A stretch of DNA of 44,949 bases from GCA-002840305 sp964609365 (GTDB lineage Bacteria; Patescibacteriota; Patescibacteriia; Patescibacteriales; UBA12465): assembly GCA_964609365.1 (NCBI GenBank), contig CAZSRC010000003.1, positions 1 through 44,949 on the forward strand. Direction: 5' to 3'. Each line of letters begins with the position of its first letter. The first letter of the stretch is position 1. Shown piece by piece: positions 32,842-41,639 of the stretch. The notes beneath the pieces are model-generated. The model was not told the DNA's origin. It ran no database searches and saw nothing but the letters and a program-made list of their open reading frames with translations. Position numbers and translations under genes: made by a program.

Positions 32842-33654
32842 TTATATTGCTATTGGAGCTTTAATTCCTGGATGTGGATCATAGTTTATTAATTCAAAAT
32901 CACTAAATTCAAAAGAAAAAATATCCATTTTTTCAGAATTAATTTTCATCTGTGGAAGCTCTTTAGTATTTCTACTTAATTGTTCCTTTACTTGATCAAA
33001 ATGGTTTTTATAAATATGTAAATCTCCAAAAGTATGAACAAATTCTCCTAATTTTAAATTACAAACTTGAGCTACCATCATAGTTAAAAGGGCATATGAT
33101 GCGATATTGAAAGGAACTCCCAAGAATATATCAGCACTTCTTTGATATAATTGACATGATAATTTCCCATCTAGAACATAGAATTGAAAAATTGTATGAC
33201 AAGGTGGTGGAGCAGTTTTTTTTCCAGATATTAATTGTTGCAAGTCAGCTACATTCCAGCCACTAACTATTAATCTCCTAGAATCAGGAGTTTTTTTAAT
33301 CATGTCTATTAATTCTGCAATTTGATTTATCTTTGTGCCATTTTTTCCCTCCCATGCTGTCCATTGTTTGCCATAAATTGGTCCAAGATCGCCATTTTCA
33401 TCAGCCCATTCATTCCAAATTGTAACCCCATTATCATTTAAGTATTTAATATTAGTATCACCCTTTAAAAACCAAAGTAATTCATGAATTATTGATTTTA
33501 AATGAACTTTTTTTGTAGTCATTAAAGGAAATCCCTTTGATAAATCAAAACGAATTTGTCTACCGAAGACACTTCTGGTTCCAACACCAGTTCTGTCACT
33601 TTTATCACTACCATTTTCCAAAACATCTCGAAGTAAATCTAGATATTGTTTCAT
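32842..33654 (-). CDS. thyA: Thymidylate synthase (ThyA)
   Basis: 270 residues, close to E. coli ThyA length. It methylates dUMP to dTMP with methylene-tetrahydrofolate. The catalytic cysteine is C152 in APPPCHTIFQFYV; other signatures are DRTGVGTRSVFG, FPLMTTKKV, GPIYGKQW, QRSADIFLGVPFNIASY and the C-terminal DPHPGIKAPIAI. First gene of a five-gene dTMP operon. The -10 is 27 bases upstream of the ATG and no Shine-Dalgarno is present. Confidence 0.98.
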   Translation of the reverse strand: MKQYLDLLRDVLENGSDKSDRTGVGTRSVFGRQIRFDLSKGFPLMTTKKVHLKSIIHELLWFLKGDTNIKYLNDNGVTIWNEWADENGDLGPIYGKQWTAWEGKNGTKINQIAELIDMIKKTPDSRRLIVSGWNVADLQQLISGKKTAPPPCHTIFQFYVLDGKLSCQLYQRSADIFLGVPFNIASYALLTMMVAQVCNLKLGEFVHTFGDLHIYKNHFDQVKEQLSRNTKELPQMKINSEKMDIFSFEFSDFELINYDPHPGIKAPIAI

Positions 33655-33681
33655 ATTATTATTGTTAATCTTAGCAATTTA

Positions 33682-33710
33682 ATAATATCAAATATTTTTT
33701 AGCTTAGCAA
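33682..33710 (-). promoter_or_regulatory. thyA operon promoter
   Basis: TTGCTA (33710-33705), 17 bases, TATTAT (33687-33682) preceded by TGA, an extended -10. Predicted start near 33675, 21 bases before thyA. It is back-to-back with the promoter of the envelope operon. Confidence 0.75.
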
Positions 33711-33734
33711 CTGCTTTATTTTTTGTTTTTTAGA

Positions 33735-33743
33735 TGATATAAT
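33735..33743 (+). promoter_or_regulatory. Extended -10 promoter of the envelope operon
   Basis: TGA-TATAAT (33735-33743), a perfect extended -10 with no convincing -35 (TTTATT at 33715-33720 is the nearest at 17 bases). Predicted start near 33750, 20 bases before the gene at 33770. Confidence 0.65.
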
Positions 33744-33769
33744 AATTGTAAATTATTAATTATAATTAT

Positions 33770-34999
33770 ATGAAAAAAATATACTTATTTATTTTATTAT
33801 TTGTTTTAGTTTTCTTGCCTTTAAATAATTCAAAGGCTCAAGGAATTTCCAAAATTCTTTCTGGCCGAATACTTTTAGACGTAGAAAGAAATGGAGAGGC
33901 TTGGTATATTTATCCAAAAAATAATAAAAGATATTATTTAGGCAGACCACACGATGCTTTTTCTGTGATGAGAGAGTTGGGTTTAGGAATTTCTGAAATA
34001 GATTTTCAAAAAATAGCTTCAGCCGGTATGGATGTTGAAGGTGATTTAGTTTTGGCAAAAAAATTATCTGGATTAATTGTTCTCCAAGTTGAGAGAAATG
34101 GAGAGGCTTGGTATATAAATCCGATAACTTATAAAAAGCATTATCTAGGAAGACCCCAGGATGCCTTTAATATTATGAGGGAACTAGGACTAGGGATTAG
34201 TAGAAAAAATTTAGCCTTTATTCATAAAAATAGTTTTAATGAAAGCATCAATGAATATAGTTCATATAGCTTCAAAAAACCAATTAATTATAATAACAAA
34301 GATTTTTTGTTAGATATTATTGAAATAAATCTAGATAATCCAAAATTAAAAATTATTACTGACACTGCAAATATTGAAGATTGCCCTGGTCGTTGCACAG
34401 CAAAACCTTTAATTGATTATGTTGTTGATAATAATTCTTTTGCGGCTATAAATGGGAGTTATTTTGATACCTCTATTAATAAATTAAATTATTATTTTTT
34501 TCCTGTCTATAATTCTAAAATTAAAAAAATAATTAATAATGATCAATTAAAATACCCAACAACTGGGCCAATGATGGTTTTTGATGAAGATAATAATTTT
34601 TATTATTTTAAGGATAGTCGAGACTTCGCTGGAGTTTCCCAGTTTGAAGAAAGATATAAAACAAAAATTCAAGCAGCCATAGGTAATAAACCTAGGCTAA
34701 TAGAGGATTCTAAAAGTCTATTGATTGATTGGGAATTAGATGATAAACAAACTAATACTAGAGCAGTTAGAAGTGCTATAGCGTATAAAAAATCAGAAAA
34801 TGGTGGAAAAGGTTTTATTTATTTAATAATTTCTAGAGATTCTACAGTTGTTGATTTGGCTGAAATTTTAAAAATTAAGAAAATGGATTACGCAATCAAT
34901 TTAGACGGTGGTTATTCTTCAGCAATGTTTTATAATGATGAATATATGTTTGGACCAGGCAGAAATATTCCTAATGCTATTTTATTTTCAGAACAATAA
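33770..34999 (+). CDS. Secreted phosphodiester glycosidase (NAGPA-like) with two surface repeats
   Basis: 409 residues. Signal peptide MKKIYLFILLFVLVFLPLNN with likely cleavage after SKA (about 23). Two near-identical repeats, residues 30-81 and 99-150, each with VERNGEAWYI, YYLGRP or HYLGRP and DAF-MRELGLGIS, a module common in Patescibacteria surface proteins. Residues about 170-409 form an NAGPA/DUF2233-type domain: FAAINGSYFD, GNKPRLIEDS, TRAVRSAIAY and the signature INLDGGYSSAMF. These enzymes release N-acetylglucosamine from phosphodiesters; the substrate here may be a cell-surface glycan. First gene of an eight-gene envelope operon. Confidence 0.88.
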   Translation: MKKIYLFILLFVLVFLPLNNSKAQGISKILSGRILLDVERNGEAWYIYPKNNKRYYLGRPHDAFSVMRELGLGISEIDFQKIASAGMDVEGDLVLAKKLSGLIVLQVERNGEAWYINPITYKKHYLGRPQDAFNIMRELGLGISRKNLAFIHKNSFNESINEYSSYSFKKPINYNNKDFLLDIIEINLDNPKLKIITDTANIEDCPGRCTAKPLIDYVVDNNSFAAINGSYFDTSINKLNYYFFPVYNSKIKKIINNDQLKYPTTGPMMVFDEDNNFYYFKDSRDFAGVSQFEERYKTKIQAAIGNKPRLIEDSKSLLIDWELDDKQTNTRAVRSAIAYKKSENGGKGFIYLIISRDSTVVDLAEILKIKKMDYAINLDGGYSSAMFYNDEYMFGPGRNIPNAILFSEQ

Positions 35000-35001
35000 A
35001 A

Positions 35002-35289
35002 ATGTTATCAGAATATAAACAAAAATTAAAAGAAGAGTCTTTTATTTATATATTATGCAAGATATTTCCCTCTGCTATAAAAAGTGAAATTAAAGATTTA
35101 GTAAAAAATAATGTTAATGGAAGAGACTTGGAATATATTCAGATATCTTTAGTTTCTAGCCCTATTAAAAATAAAGCCAATACTGAATTAATTAATCTTT
35201 TATCCAAAGAGTTTTTAGCTGAAAAGAAAAACATTTTTATTATTAGTGGTAAAACTGATAGAATGAAGTTAATTAAAATAAAAATTTAA
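35002..35289 (+). CDS. DUF167 / YggU family protein
   Basis: 95 residues. The pattern IFPSAIKSEI, then YIQISLVSSPIKNKANTELI, LLSKEFLAEKKNIFIISG and RMKLIKI is that of DUF167 (YggU), a small alpha/beta fold of unknown function whose P-x-x-G/N-K-A-N core is conserved; glycine is replaced by asparagine here. Two bases after the glycosidase and four before the first GT2 gene. Confidence 0.87.
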   Translation: MLSEYKQKLKEESFIYILCKIFPSAIKSEIKDLVKNNVNGRDLEYIQISLVSSPIKNKANTELINLLSKEFLAEKKNIFIISGKTDRMKLIKIKI

Positions 35290-35293
35290 TTTT

Positions 35294-36160
35294 ATGGATC
35301 TTTCGATAATTATAGTTTCTTATAATGTTCGAGACAAATTAAAAAAAAACTTAGAATCTATTTTTAATTCTAGGACTAATTTTTCTTTTGAAGTTTTTGT
35401 TGTTGATAATGCTTCTGTTGATTCATCCTCTGAAATGGTTAAAGAGTTTTTCCCTCAGGTTAAGTTAATTGAAAATGATGAAAATTTAGGTTTTTCTAAG
35501 GCCAATAATTTGGCGATTAAAGAATCTCAGGGAAATTTTATTTTACTTTTAAATCCTGATATGAGAGTTTTTCCTGATACATTATCAGACTCTCTTGATT
35601 TTGCTATAAAAAATCCACAAGCTGTTGTTTCTAGTTGCTTATTGCTTGATGAAAACAATAAAACAATAAAACATATTCGTCGATTTCCCTTATTTTTTGA
35701 TCAATTAATGATTATCTTGAAAGTACCGCACATTTTTCCAAATATTTTAAAAAATTATTTATATTTAGATTTTAATTATAACTTAAGTCAAAGAGTTGAC
35801 TCTGTTCGCGGATCATTTTTTTTAATTAATAGATCAGCATATTTTAAGATAAGTTTTAAAAATACACCATTATTAGATGAAAGATATTTTGTTTGGTTCG
35901 AAGAGGTTGATTTTTGTAAAAATATTTATAAAATGGGTGGCGAGGTTTGGTATAATCCTAATGCTTTTTGCCTTGATTATATTGGTCAAAGTTTTTCTTT
36001 ATTAAAAAGAGGCAGGGCTCAAAAATACTTTAGTCAATCAATGATTAAATATTTTAAAAAATGGCATCCAGCTTGGCAGTCTCAAATTTTAAGTTTTTTT
36101 TGGCCCCTAGGTAAATTTTTAGCAATTATTTTTGCTGTTTTTAAAAAAAATAAAAGTTAG
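35294..36160 (+). CDS. Family 2 glycosyltransferase
   Basis: 288 residues, GT-A fold. LSIIIVSYNVRDKL, then VVDNASVDSSSEM, NLGFSKANN and LLLNPDMRVFPD (the metal-binding D-x-D equivalent), and YFVWFEEVDFCKNIYKMGG with the catalytic-base region. The closest known subgroup is rhamnosyltransferase-like GT2 enzymes of polysaccharide synthesis. A hydrophobic C-terminus (FFWPLGKFLAIIFAVF) may anchor it. It is the first of three GT2 genes in a row; sugar specificity cannot be read from sequence. Confidence 0.92.
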   Translation: MDLSIIIVSYNVRDKLKKNLESIFNSRTNFSFEVFVVDNASVDSSSEMVKEFFPQVKLIENDENLGFSKANNLAIKESQGNFILLLNPDMRVFPDTLSDSLDFAIKNPQAVVSSCLLLDENNKTIKHIRRFPLFFDQLMIILKVPHIFPNILKNYLYLDFNYNLSQRVDSVRGSFFLINRSAYFKISFKNTPLLDERYFVWFEEVDFCKNIYKMGGEVWYNPNAFCLDYIGQSFSLLKRGRAQKYFSQSMIKYFKKWHPAWQSQILSFFWPLGKFLAIIFAVFKKNKS

Positions 36161-36163
36161 TTT

Positions 36164-37231
36164 ATGAATAAAAAAATTGCGCTTATACTAATAAATTACA
36201 AAGATTATGCTAACAAATACTTAGATGATTGTTTGCTTGGAATAAAAAAGCAAGATATATTTAAGGATCTTTTTATTTATATAGTTGACAATGCTAGCTC
36301 GGATTCTTCTTATGAATATTTAAAAAGAAAGGTAAGCAATGCCAAGATTATTAGAAATAAAAATAATGATGGCTTTGCTAAGGGTAATAATGATGCTATT
36401 AAAGATGCCCTGTCTCTAGGATTTGAATACATATTATTATTAAATATGGATACAGTTGTTGAGGATCAGAGCGCCTTTTCTAATTTATTAAAAACTTTTG
36501 ATCAGGATAATAAAATTGGAGCAGTCCAATCTCGTTTAATGTTGTGGCCAGAAAAATCATTAATAAATAGTCTCGGTAATAAAAGTCATTTTTTAGGTTT
36601 TGGATTTTGCAGTAATTATGGAGATCTTTATAGTGAGATAAGTGTAGAAAATTATTCTAATATTTTTTATCCATCTGGGGCAGCTGTTTTATTTAAATCA
36701 TCAGTCCTAAAAGAGGTCTCCTTATTTGATGAAACTTATTTTATGTATAGCGAGGATCAGGATCTTGGTTGGAGAATCTGGTTAGCTGGTTATAGATGTG
36801 TTTTGTCTTTGGATTCTGTTGTTTATCATAAATATGAGTTTAGTCGCTCTATTTCCAAATTTTATTATATGGATAGAAATAGAATTATTACAATTTTAAA
36901 AAATTATAAAATAACAACATTAATTTTAATTTTACCAGCTTTTATAATAATGGAATTTGGTTTATTATTATTTTCTTTAAAAAATAAATGGTTTTCCAAG
37001 AAAATAAAAGTTTTATTTTATTTTTTAAAAATAGCATCTTGGAAAAATATTATAAAAGAAAGAAAAATAATTCAAAAAAATAGAAAAATTTCTGATTCAG
37101 ATTTATTTGATATGATTTCCTGGAAAATTGATTATCAGGAAGTAAAAAGTCCCTTGTTAAGTATTGCTAATTATTTTTTTTCACTTTATTTTACTTTATT
37201 AAAAATAATTGTTAAAATCTTTAAAATTTAG
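36164..37231 (+). CDS. Family 2 glycosyltransferase with C-terminal membrane segment
   Basis: 355 residues. IALILINYKDYANKYL, YIVDNASSDSSYEYL, NDGFAKGNN, LLLNMDTVVED and MYSEDQDLGWRIWLAGYR are GT2 motifs in order. After the catalytic domain a hydrophobic helix (TTLILILPAFIIMEFGLLLF) and a basic, aromatic tail suggest attachment to the membrane near a lipid-linked acceptor. Three bases after the previous GT2, so both are in one transcript. Confidence 0.92.
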   Translation: MNKKIALILINYKDYANKYLDDCLLGIKKQDIFKDLFIYIVDNASSDSSYEYLKRKVSNAKIIRNKNNDGFAKGNNDAIKDALSLGFEYILLLNMDTVVEDQSAFSNLLKTFDQDNKIGAVQSRLMLWPEKSLINSLGNKSHFLGFGFCSNYGDLYSEISVENYSNIFYPSGAAVLFKSSVLKEVSLFDETYFMYSEDQDLGWRIWLAGYRCVLSLDSVVYHKYEFSRSISKFYYMDRNRIITILKNYKITTLILILPAFIIMEFGLLLFSLKNKWFSKKIKVLFYFLKIASWKNIIKERKIIQKNRKISDSDLFDMISWKIDYQEVKSPLLSIANYFFSLYFTLLKIIVKIFKI

Positions 37232-37247
37232 TATTTAATAAAAATAT

Positions 37248-38027
37248 ATGGATTTGTCTATTGTTATTGTTAATTATAAGTCTAAAAATAAATTAATAGA
37301 ATGCTTGAAATCTATATCTCATGCTGATTTGAGTAATATTTCTTATGAGCTTATTGTTATTGAAAATAATTCTGGAGATAACTTAGAGCATCTAAAACAA
37401 GAAATTATTGATTTTAGGCTTATTATTAGTGATATAAATTTAGGAATGGGTGGTGGGAATAATCTAGGTATTAAAGAGGCTAGCGGTGATTTTGTTTTAA
37501 TTTTAAATCCTGACACATTTATTACGAGAGATGCTATTAAGATTCTTTTAGATTTTATAAAAAAGGACGAAGAGGTTTATATTGTTGGTCCAAAATTATT
37601 AAATCCTGATAAATCACTTCAGTTATCTTGTTCTAGATTTCCTCGTCCTTGGACTCCTATTTTTCGCAGAACATTTTTAGGTGGTTTTTTTAAAAAACAT
37701 TTAGATTGGTTTTTGATGAAAGATTTTTCTCATGATATAATAAAAGATGTAGACTGGTTAATGGGGTCTTGTTTGATGATTAGAAGAAAAGGCTTCGAAG
37801 GTTTTGATGAGAGATTTTTTATGTATTTTGAAGATATTGATGTTTGTCGCAGGGCCTGGAGAGCTGATAAAAAAGTTATTTATAATCCTAGAGCTGAAGT
37901 TATTCATCATCATGCTAGGGAAAGTGCTAAATATCCATGGTATCTTTCTGTTTTCAAGGATAAATTAGCACAAGAGCATATCAAGTCTTGGTTTAAATAT
38001 TTTAAAAAATGGGGAATTAAAAATTAA
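37248..38027 (+). CDS. Family 2 glycosyltransferase
   Basis: 259 residues. LSIVIVNYKSKNKLIECL, VIENNSGDN, NLGMGGGNNLGIKEA, LILNPDTFITRD, WLMGSCLMIRRKGFEGFDER and FMYFEDIDVCRRAW show a soluble GT2 enzyme without membrane helices. The GMGGGNN variant differs from the two previous paralogues (GFSKANN, GFAKGNN), suggesting a different donor. It precedes galU by 14 bases. Confidence 0.92.
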   Translation: MDLSIVIVNYKSKNKLIECLKSISHADLSNISYELIVIENNSGDNLEHLKQEIIDFRLIISDINLGMGGGNNLGIKEASGDFVLILNPDTFITRDAIKILLDFIKKDEEVYIVGPKLLNPDKSLQLSCSRFPRPWTPIFRRTFLGGFFKKHLDWFLMKDFSHDIIKDVDWLMGSCLMIRRKGFEGFDERFFMYFEDIDVCRRAWRADKKVIYNPRAEVIHHHARESAKYPWYLSVFKDKLAQEHIKSWFKYFKKWGIKN

Positions 38028-38041
38028 TTAATTTTAAAAAT

Positions 38042-38917
38042 ATGAAAAAAATAAGAAAAGCAATAATGCCAGTAGCTGGTTTTGGAACTAGGTTTTTACC
38101 AGCCACCAAAGCTCAACCTAAGGAAATGCTTCCAGTTGTCGATAAACCAGTTATTCAATATTTAGTAGAAGATGCAGTTGCTGCTGGAATTGAAGAAATT
38201 ATTTTTGTTACTGGAAGAGGAAAGAGAGCAATAGAGGATCATTTTGATTATTCATTTGAACTAGAACATACTTTAGTTGAAAAAAATAAACTAGATTTAG
38301 TTGCAAAAATCAAAGAAATAGATTCTTTGGCAAAATTTTCTTATGTAAGACAAGCTATTCCATTGGGAGATGGGCATGCTATTAATTGTGCTTCTCATTT
38401 AATTTTTGATGAACCAGTTTTAATTATGTTCGGTGATACTCTTTATGATTCAGAAATCTCTCCAGTTAAACAAATTATAGACCTTTATAATTATTATCAA
38501 GATCCAATTATTGGTCTTTCTGAGGTTAATAAAAATGAGGTTAACAAGTTTGGTGTTATTGATGGCCTGGACTTGGGAGAGGGTAATTATGAGATTAAAA
38601 AATTTGTAGAAAAACCAGATATTGATAAGGCTCCTTCAAATTTAGCAGCTGTCGGTCTTTATGTAATCACTCCAGAGATTTTTAAAGTTCTTGGAAATAT
38701 GAAGGGAGGTAAGTCGGGAGAAATTAGACTTGCTGATGCCTTCGATATAATGCTAGAAAATAAAAGACCTTTATATGGTAAAAAAATTGAAGGAGAGTGG
38801 TTAGATACTGGTGATAAATTAAATTTTATTAAAGCAACTATGAAACTTGGAATAAAAAACAAGGAGATAGGTAATGATTTAAAAAAATTTATCAAAGAAA
38901 TTGCTAGTCAAATATAA
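38042..38917 (+). CDS. galU: UTP-glucose-1-phosphate uridylyltransferase (GalU)
   Basis: 291 residues. Makes UDP-glucose, the donor for many surface glycans. The nucleotide-binding signature AGFGTRFLPATKAQPKEMLP, VDKPVIQYLVEDAVAAG, EIIFVTGRGKRAIEDHFD, MFGDTLYD, KFVEKPD and GEWLDTGDKLNFIKA are all present. Co-location with three GT2 genes suggests that UDP-glucose or a sugar derived from it feeds them. Confidence 0.97.
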   Translation: MKKIRKAIMPVAGFGTRFLPATKAQPKEMLPVVDKPVIQYLVEDAVAAGIEEIIFVTGRGKRAIEDHFDYSFELEHTLVEKNKLDLVAKIKEIDSLAKFSYVRQAIPLGDGHAINCASHLIFDEPVLIMFGDTLYDSEISPVKQIIDLYNYYQDPIIGLSEVNKNEVNKFGVIDGLDLGEGNYEIKKFVEKPDIDKAPSNLAAVGLYVITPEIFKVLGNMKGGKSGEIRLADAFDIMLENKRPLYGKKIEGEWLDTGDKLNFIKATMKLGIKNKEIGNDLKKFIKEIASQI

Positions 38918-38932
38918 TTATTAAAATTAATT

Positions 38933-40279
38933 ATGTCTTATCGTTTTAGAAATATTTTATTTATTATTTTTTTCATTATTTTTTTAATAATGACTTCTGT
39001 GTTGTCTTTGTATGCTAGTGGTTACAAAATTTCCCTAGAGAGTATTTTAAGTGGAAAGGCCTTAATTCAAAAAACAGGAATATTAGTCATTGATTCAAAG
39101 CCTAGATCTGCAGATATTTTTTTGAGCAGGGAATCTAGGGGTATTTTTTTTGATGGAGAATTATTAAAAAATAAAAAAATAAAAACACCCTCTAAAATTA
39201 AAAATTTATTACCAGGAGAATATCTCCTAGAGCTAAGTTTGGATGGTTATTGGCCATGGAAGCAAAAAGTTCATATAAATCCAGGACAATCGACCTATGT
39301 TGAAAATATTATATTATTTAAACAAAGTGAAGCTTTAATGCTTTTTGAGTCTAATTTTCAAAATATTTCTATGAGCCCTAATGGAAAAAAAATAATTTTA
39401 GAAAATGACTCTAAAATTATTGATATAGATTCTTTTTTTGAGAATAATTTTTATTCAGCTGATAAAAAAAATAAAGTTAGCTTTTTGGATTCCAGGAGAG
39501 CAATTATTAATAATGAATTAATATTTGATTATTCTAGGAACAGATATTATAACCTAGAAAAAGATTTTTTTACTAATGCGTATAATTTTAAAATAAATAA
39601 TGATGATTTGTTTTTTTTGAAAAATGGATTAAATAGCTATAACATATCTTCTCAAAAAAATAATATAATTTTTTCAGAGTCAGAAGGTGAAAAAATAATT
39701 GATTTTTATTTTTCATCTGATTTTTATTTTTTAATAGTTGAGCAAAAAGATAACAGTTTAATTAGAATTTATAATGCAAAAAATAAAGAATTATTTAGGG
39801 AGACTATTTTAGCTAAATCTGCTAATTATAAAATAATAAATAATCCAGGAAATTCATCTTTTTTATATATTTATAATGATGAATTCAAAAATATAAATAT
39901 AATTAACAGTTCTTCTAAGGTTAATTCTATTTGGGCAACAATTAATAGGGTTAATAGTTTTAGTTTTAGTAATCTAAATAATTTTATTTATTCTTCTGAT
40001 TTTGAGATATATTCTTTTAATACTGTTTTAGCTGAAAATTATTTAATAGCTCGCTTTGATTATCAGATTAAAGATATTATTTGGCATCCCAAGAATTATA
40101 TAATATATTCTACTGAAAAAGATATTTATATTTTAGATTTAAGTTATGATAGCTATATAATAAAAATAGCTTCCTTAGATAAAATTTCTAATCTAGTCTT
40201 AGATAGACTTGGCAGTGTTTTATATTTTTCTGCTAAAAGTGGAGATGAGGAGGGTATTTTTAAGCTATTTATTCAATAA
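38933..40279 (+). CDS. Membrane-anchored PEGA-domain protein with beta-rich C-terminus
   Basis: 448 residues. An N-terminal helix (about 6-28, NILFIIFFIIFLIMTSVLSL) anchors it with the bulk outside. A PEGA-like domain follows (about 50-130): ILVIDSKPRSADIFLS, LPGEYLLELSLDGYWPWKQK. The rest is a long beta-rich region with repeating short strands (ISMSPNGKKIILENDSK, DIIWHPKNYIIYSTEKDIYI) that looks like a WD/TolB-type propeller. PEGA domains occur on surface proteins; the function is unknown. It lies between galU and murA in the envelope operon. Confidence 0.82.
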   Translation: MSYRFRNILFIIFFIIFLIMTSVLSLYASGYKISLESILSGKALIQKTGILVIDSKPRSADIFLSRESRGIFFDGELLKNKKIKTPSKIKNLLPGEYLLELSLDGYWPWKQKVHINPGQSTYVENIILFKQSEALMLFESNFQNISMSPNGKKIILENDSKIIDIDSFFENNFYSADKKNKVSFLDSRRAIINNELIFDYSRNRYYNLEKDFFTNAYNFKINNDDLFFLKNGLNSYNISSQKNNIIFSESEGEKIIDFYFSSDFYFLIVEQKDNSLIRIYNAKNKELFRETILAKSANYKIINNPGNSSFLYIYNDEFKNINIINSSSKVNSIWATINRVNSFSFSNLNNFIYSSDFEIYSFNTVLAENYLIARFDYQIKDIIWHPKNYIIYSTEKDIYILDLSYDSYIIKIASLDKISNLVLDRLGSVLYFSAKSGDEEGIFKLFIQ

Positions 40280-40293
40280 TTAATTTTTATTTT

Positions 40294-41553
40294 ATGCCAA
40301 AATTTATAATCAATGGCCCAGCTAAATTGTCCGGAGAAATTAAAGTTAATGGTGCTAAAAACTTAGCTTTAAAGGTTGTTCCAGCGGCTATTTTATCTTC
40401 CGAGCAAATGACTATTAGTAATTTGCCTAGGATAGAGGATATTGATAAGTCCTTGCAACTACTTTCCGAGCTAGGTTTTCTGGTTGATTTAAAGGGTGAC
40501 AAGCTTATTATTGAGGCTAAAAAAGCGAAAACAACAGAGCTTCCAGCTAAATTAGCTGATAAATTTAGAACTTCAATAATGTTTGTTGGCCCTCTCTTGG
40601 CTCGTTTTAAAAAAGTTAAATTTCCTCATCCCGGCGGATGTGTTATTGGTGCTGGTGGTAGGCCAATCGATTTGTTTTTAGATGGTTTTTTGGCTTTTGG
40701 AGCAGAGCTTAAAATCTCTGATCAATTTTATGAAATTAGTGCTAAAAAATTAAAAGCTTGTGAATTTTTCTTTCCTAAAATATCTGTTACCGGAACAGAG
40801 AGCTTAATGATGACTGCTTGTTTGATAGAGGGGAAAACTGTTTTAAAGAATTGCGCAATGGAACCAGAGGTTAAATATTTAGCTGATTTTTTAAATAGAT
40901 GTGGAGCTAAAATTAGTGGAGCAGGTAGCCCAACTATTACTATTATTGGAGTTAAAAAATTAAAAGGAGGAGAAATAAAAATAATGCCAGATAGAATTGA
41001 GACTGGCTCTTTTGCTATTATGGCAGCTGCAACTAACTCTGAATTAACTATAAAGGATTGTGATCCAGAGCATATTCAGGTTTTGCTTACTATATTCAAA
41101 AAGATTGGGGTAAACTTTGAAGTAGCTAAAAATTATTTAAAAATAAAAAAGAGTCCAAACATAAAACCCTACAGTATTCAAACTCATGAATATCCAGGTT
41201 TTCCAACTGATTTACAGTCTCCTTATGCCGTTTTAATGACTCAAGTAAAGGGCAATTCTTTAATTCATGAATCAATTTATGATCGCCGTTTAATTTGGAC
41301 TGATATGCTTTCTCAAATGGGCGCAAATATAACCATGTGTGATCCTCATAGAGTATTAATCAGTGGTCCAAGTAAATTATATGGAAAAAAATTAATTAGT
41401 CCTGATATTAGAGCCGGAATAGGGCTGGTTATTGCTGCTTTAATAGCCGAGGGAAGAACTGAAATTGATAATATTTATCAAATTGATAGAGGTTACGAAA
41501 ATATTGATGAAAGACTAAGAAAGCTAGGCGTTGATATTGTTAGAGTTGAATAG
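40294..41553 (+). CDS. murA: UDP-N-acetylglucosamine 1-carboxyvinyltransferase (MurA)
   Basis: 419 residues. First committed enzyme of peptidoglycan synthesis: transfers enolpyruvate from PEP to UDP-GlcNAc. The two halves of the inside-out barrel are present; K22-N23 lies in VNGAKN and the reactive cysteine C116 in PHPGGCVIGAGGRPIDL, so fosfomycin sensitivity would be expected from the cysteine. The loop after it is slightly longer than in E. coli (GAGGRP versus GARP). Later motifs TGTESLMMTA, DRIETGSF, YPGFPTDLQSP and DIRAGIGL fit. Last gene of the envelope operon. Confidence 0.97.
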   Translation: MPKFIINGPAKLSGEIKVNGAKNLALKVVPAAILSSEQMTISNLPRIEDIDKSLQLLSELGFLVDLKGDKLIIEAKKAKTTELPAKLADKFRTSIMFVGPLLARFKKVKFPHPGGCVIGAGGRPIDLFLDGFLAFGAELKISDQFYEISAKKLKACEFFFPKISVTGTESLMMTACLIEGKTVLKNCAMEPEVKYLADFLNRCGAKISGAGSPTITIIGVKKLKGGEIKIMPDRIETGSFAIMAAATNSELTIKDCDPEHIQVLLTIFKKIGVNFEVAKNYLKIKKSPNIKPYSIQTHEYPGFPTDLQSPYAVLMTQVKGNSLIHESIYDRRLIWTDMLSQMGANITMCDPHRVLISGPSKLYGKKLISPDIRAGIGLVIAALIAEGRTEIDNIYQIDRGYENIDERLRKLGVDIVRVE

Positions 41554-41576
41554 TTTTTTGTTAATAATACAATCTA

Positions 41577-41607
41577 TTGACAATTCTAGAAGGTTTGTTA
41601 TTATAAT
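41577..41607 (+). promoter_or_regulatory. rplU promoter
   Basis: Perfect -35 TTGACA (41577-41582). Two -10 choices overlap: TATTAT at 41599-41604 (16-base spacer) or TATAAT at 41602-41607 (19-base spacer). Start near 41611-41614, leaving under 30 bases of AT-rich leader. Confidence 0.75.
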
Positions 41608-41639
41608 ATTATTAAAATTATTAAGTAACTATAAAAAAT

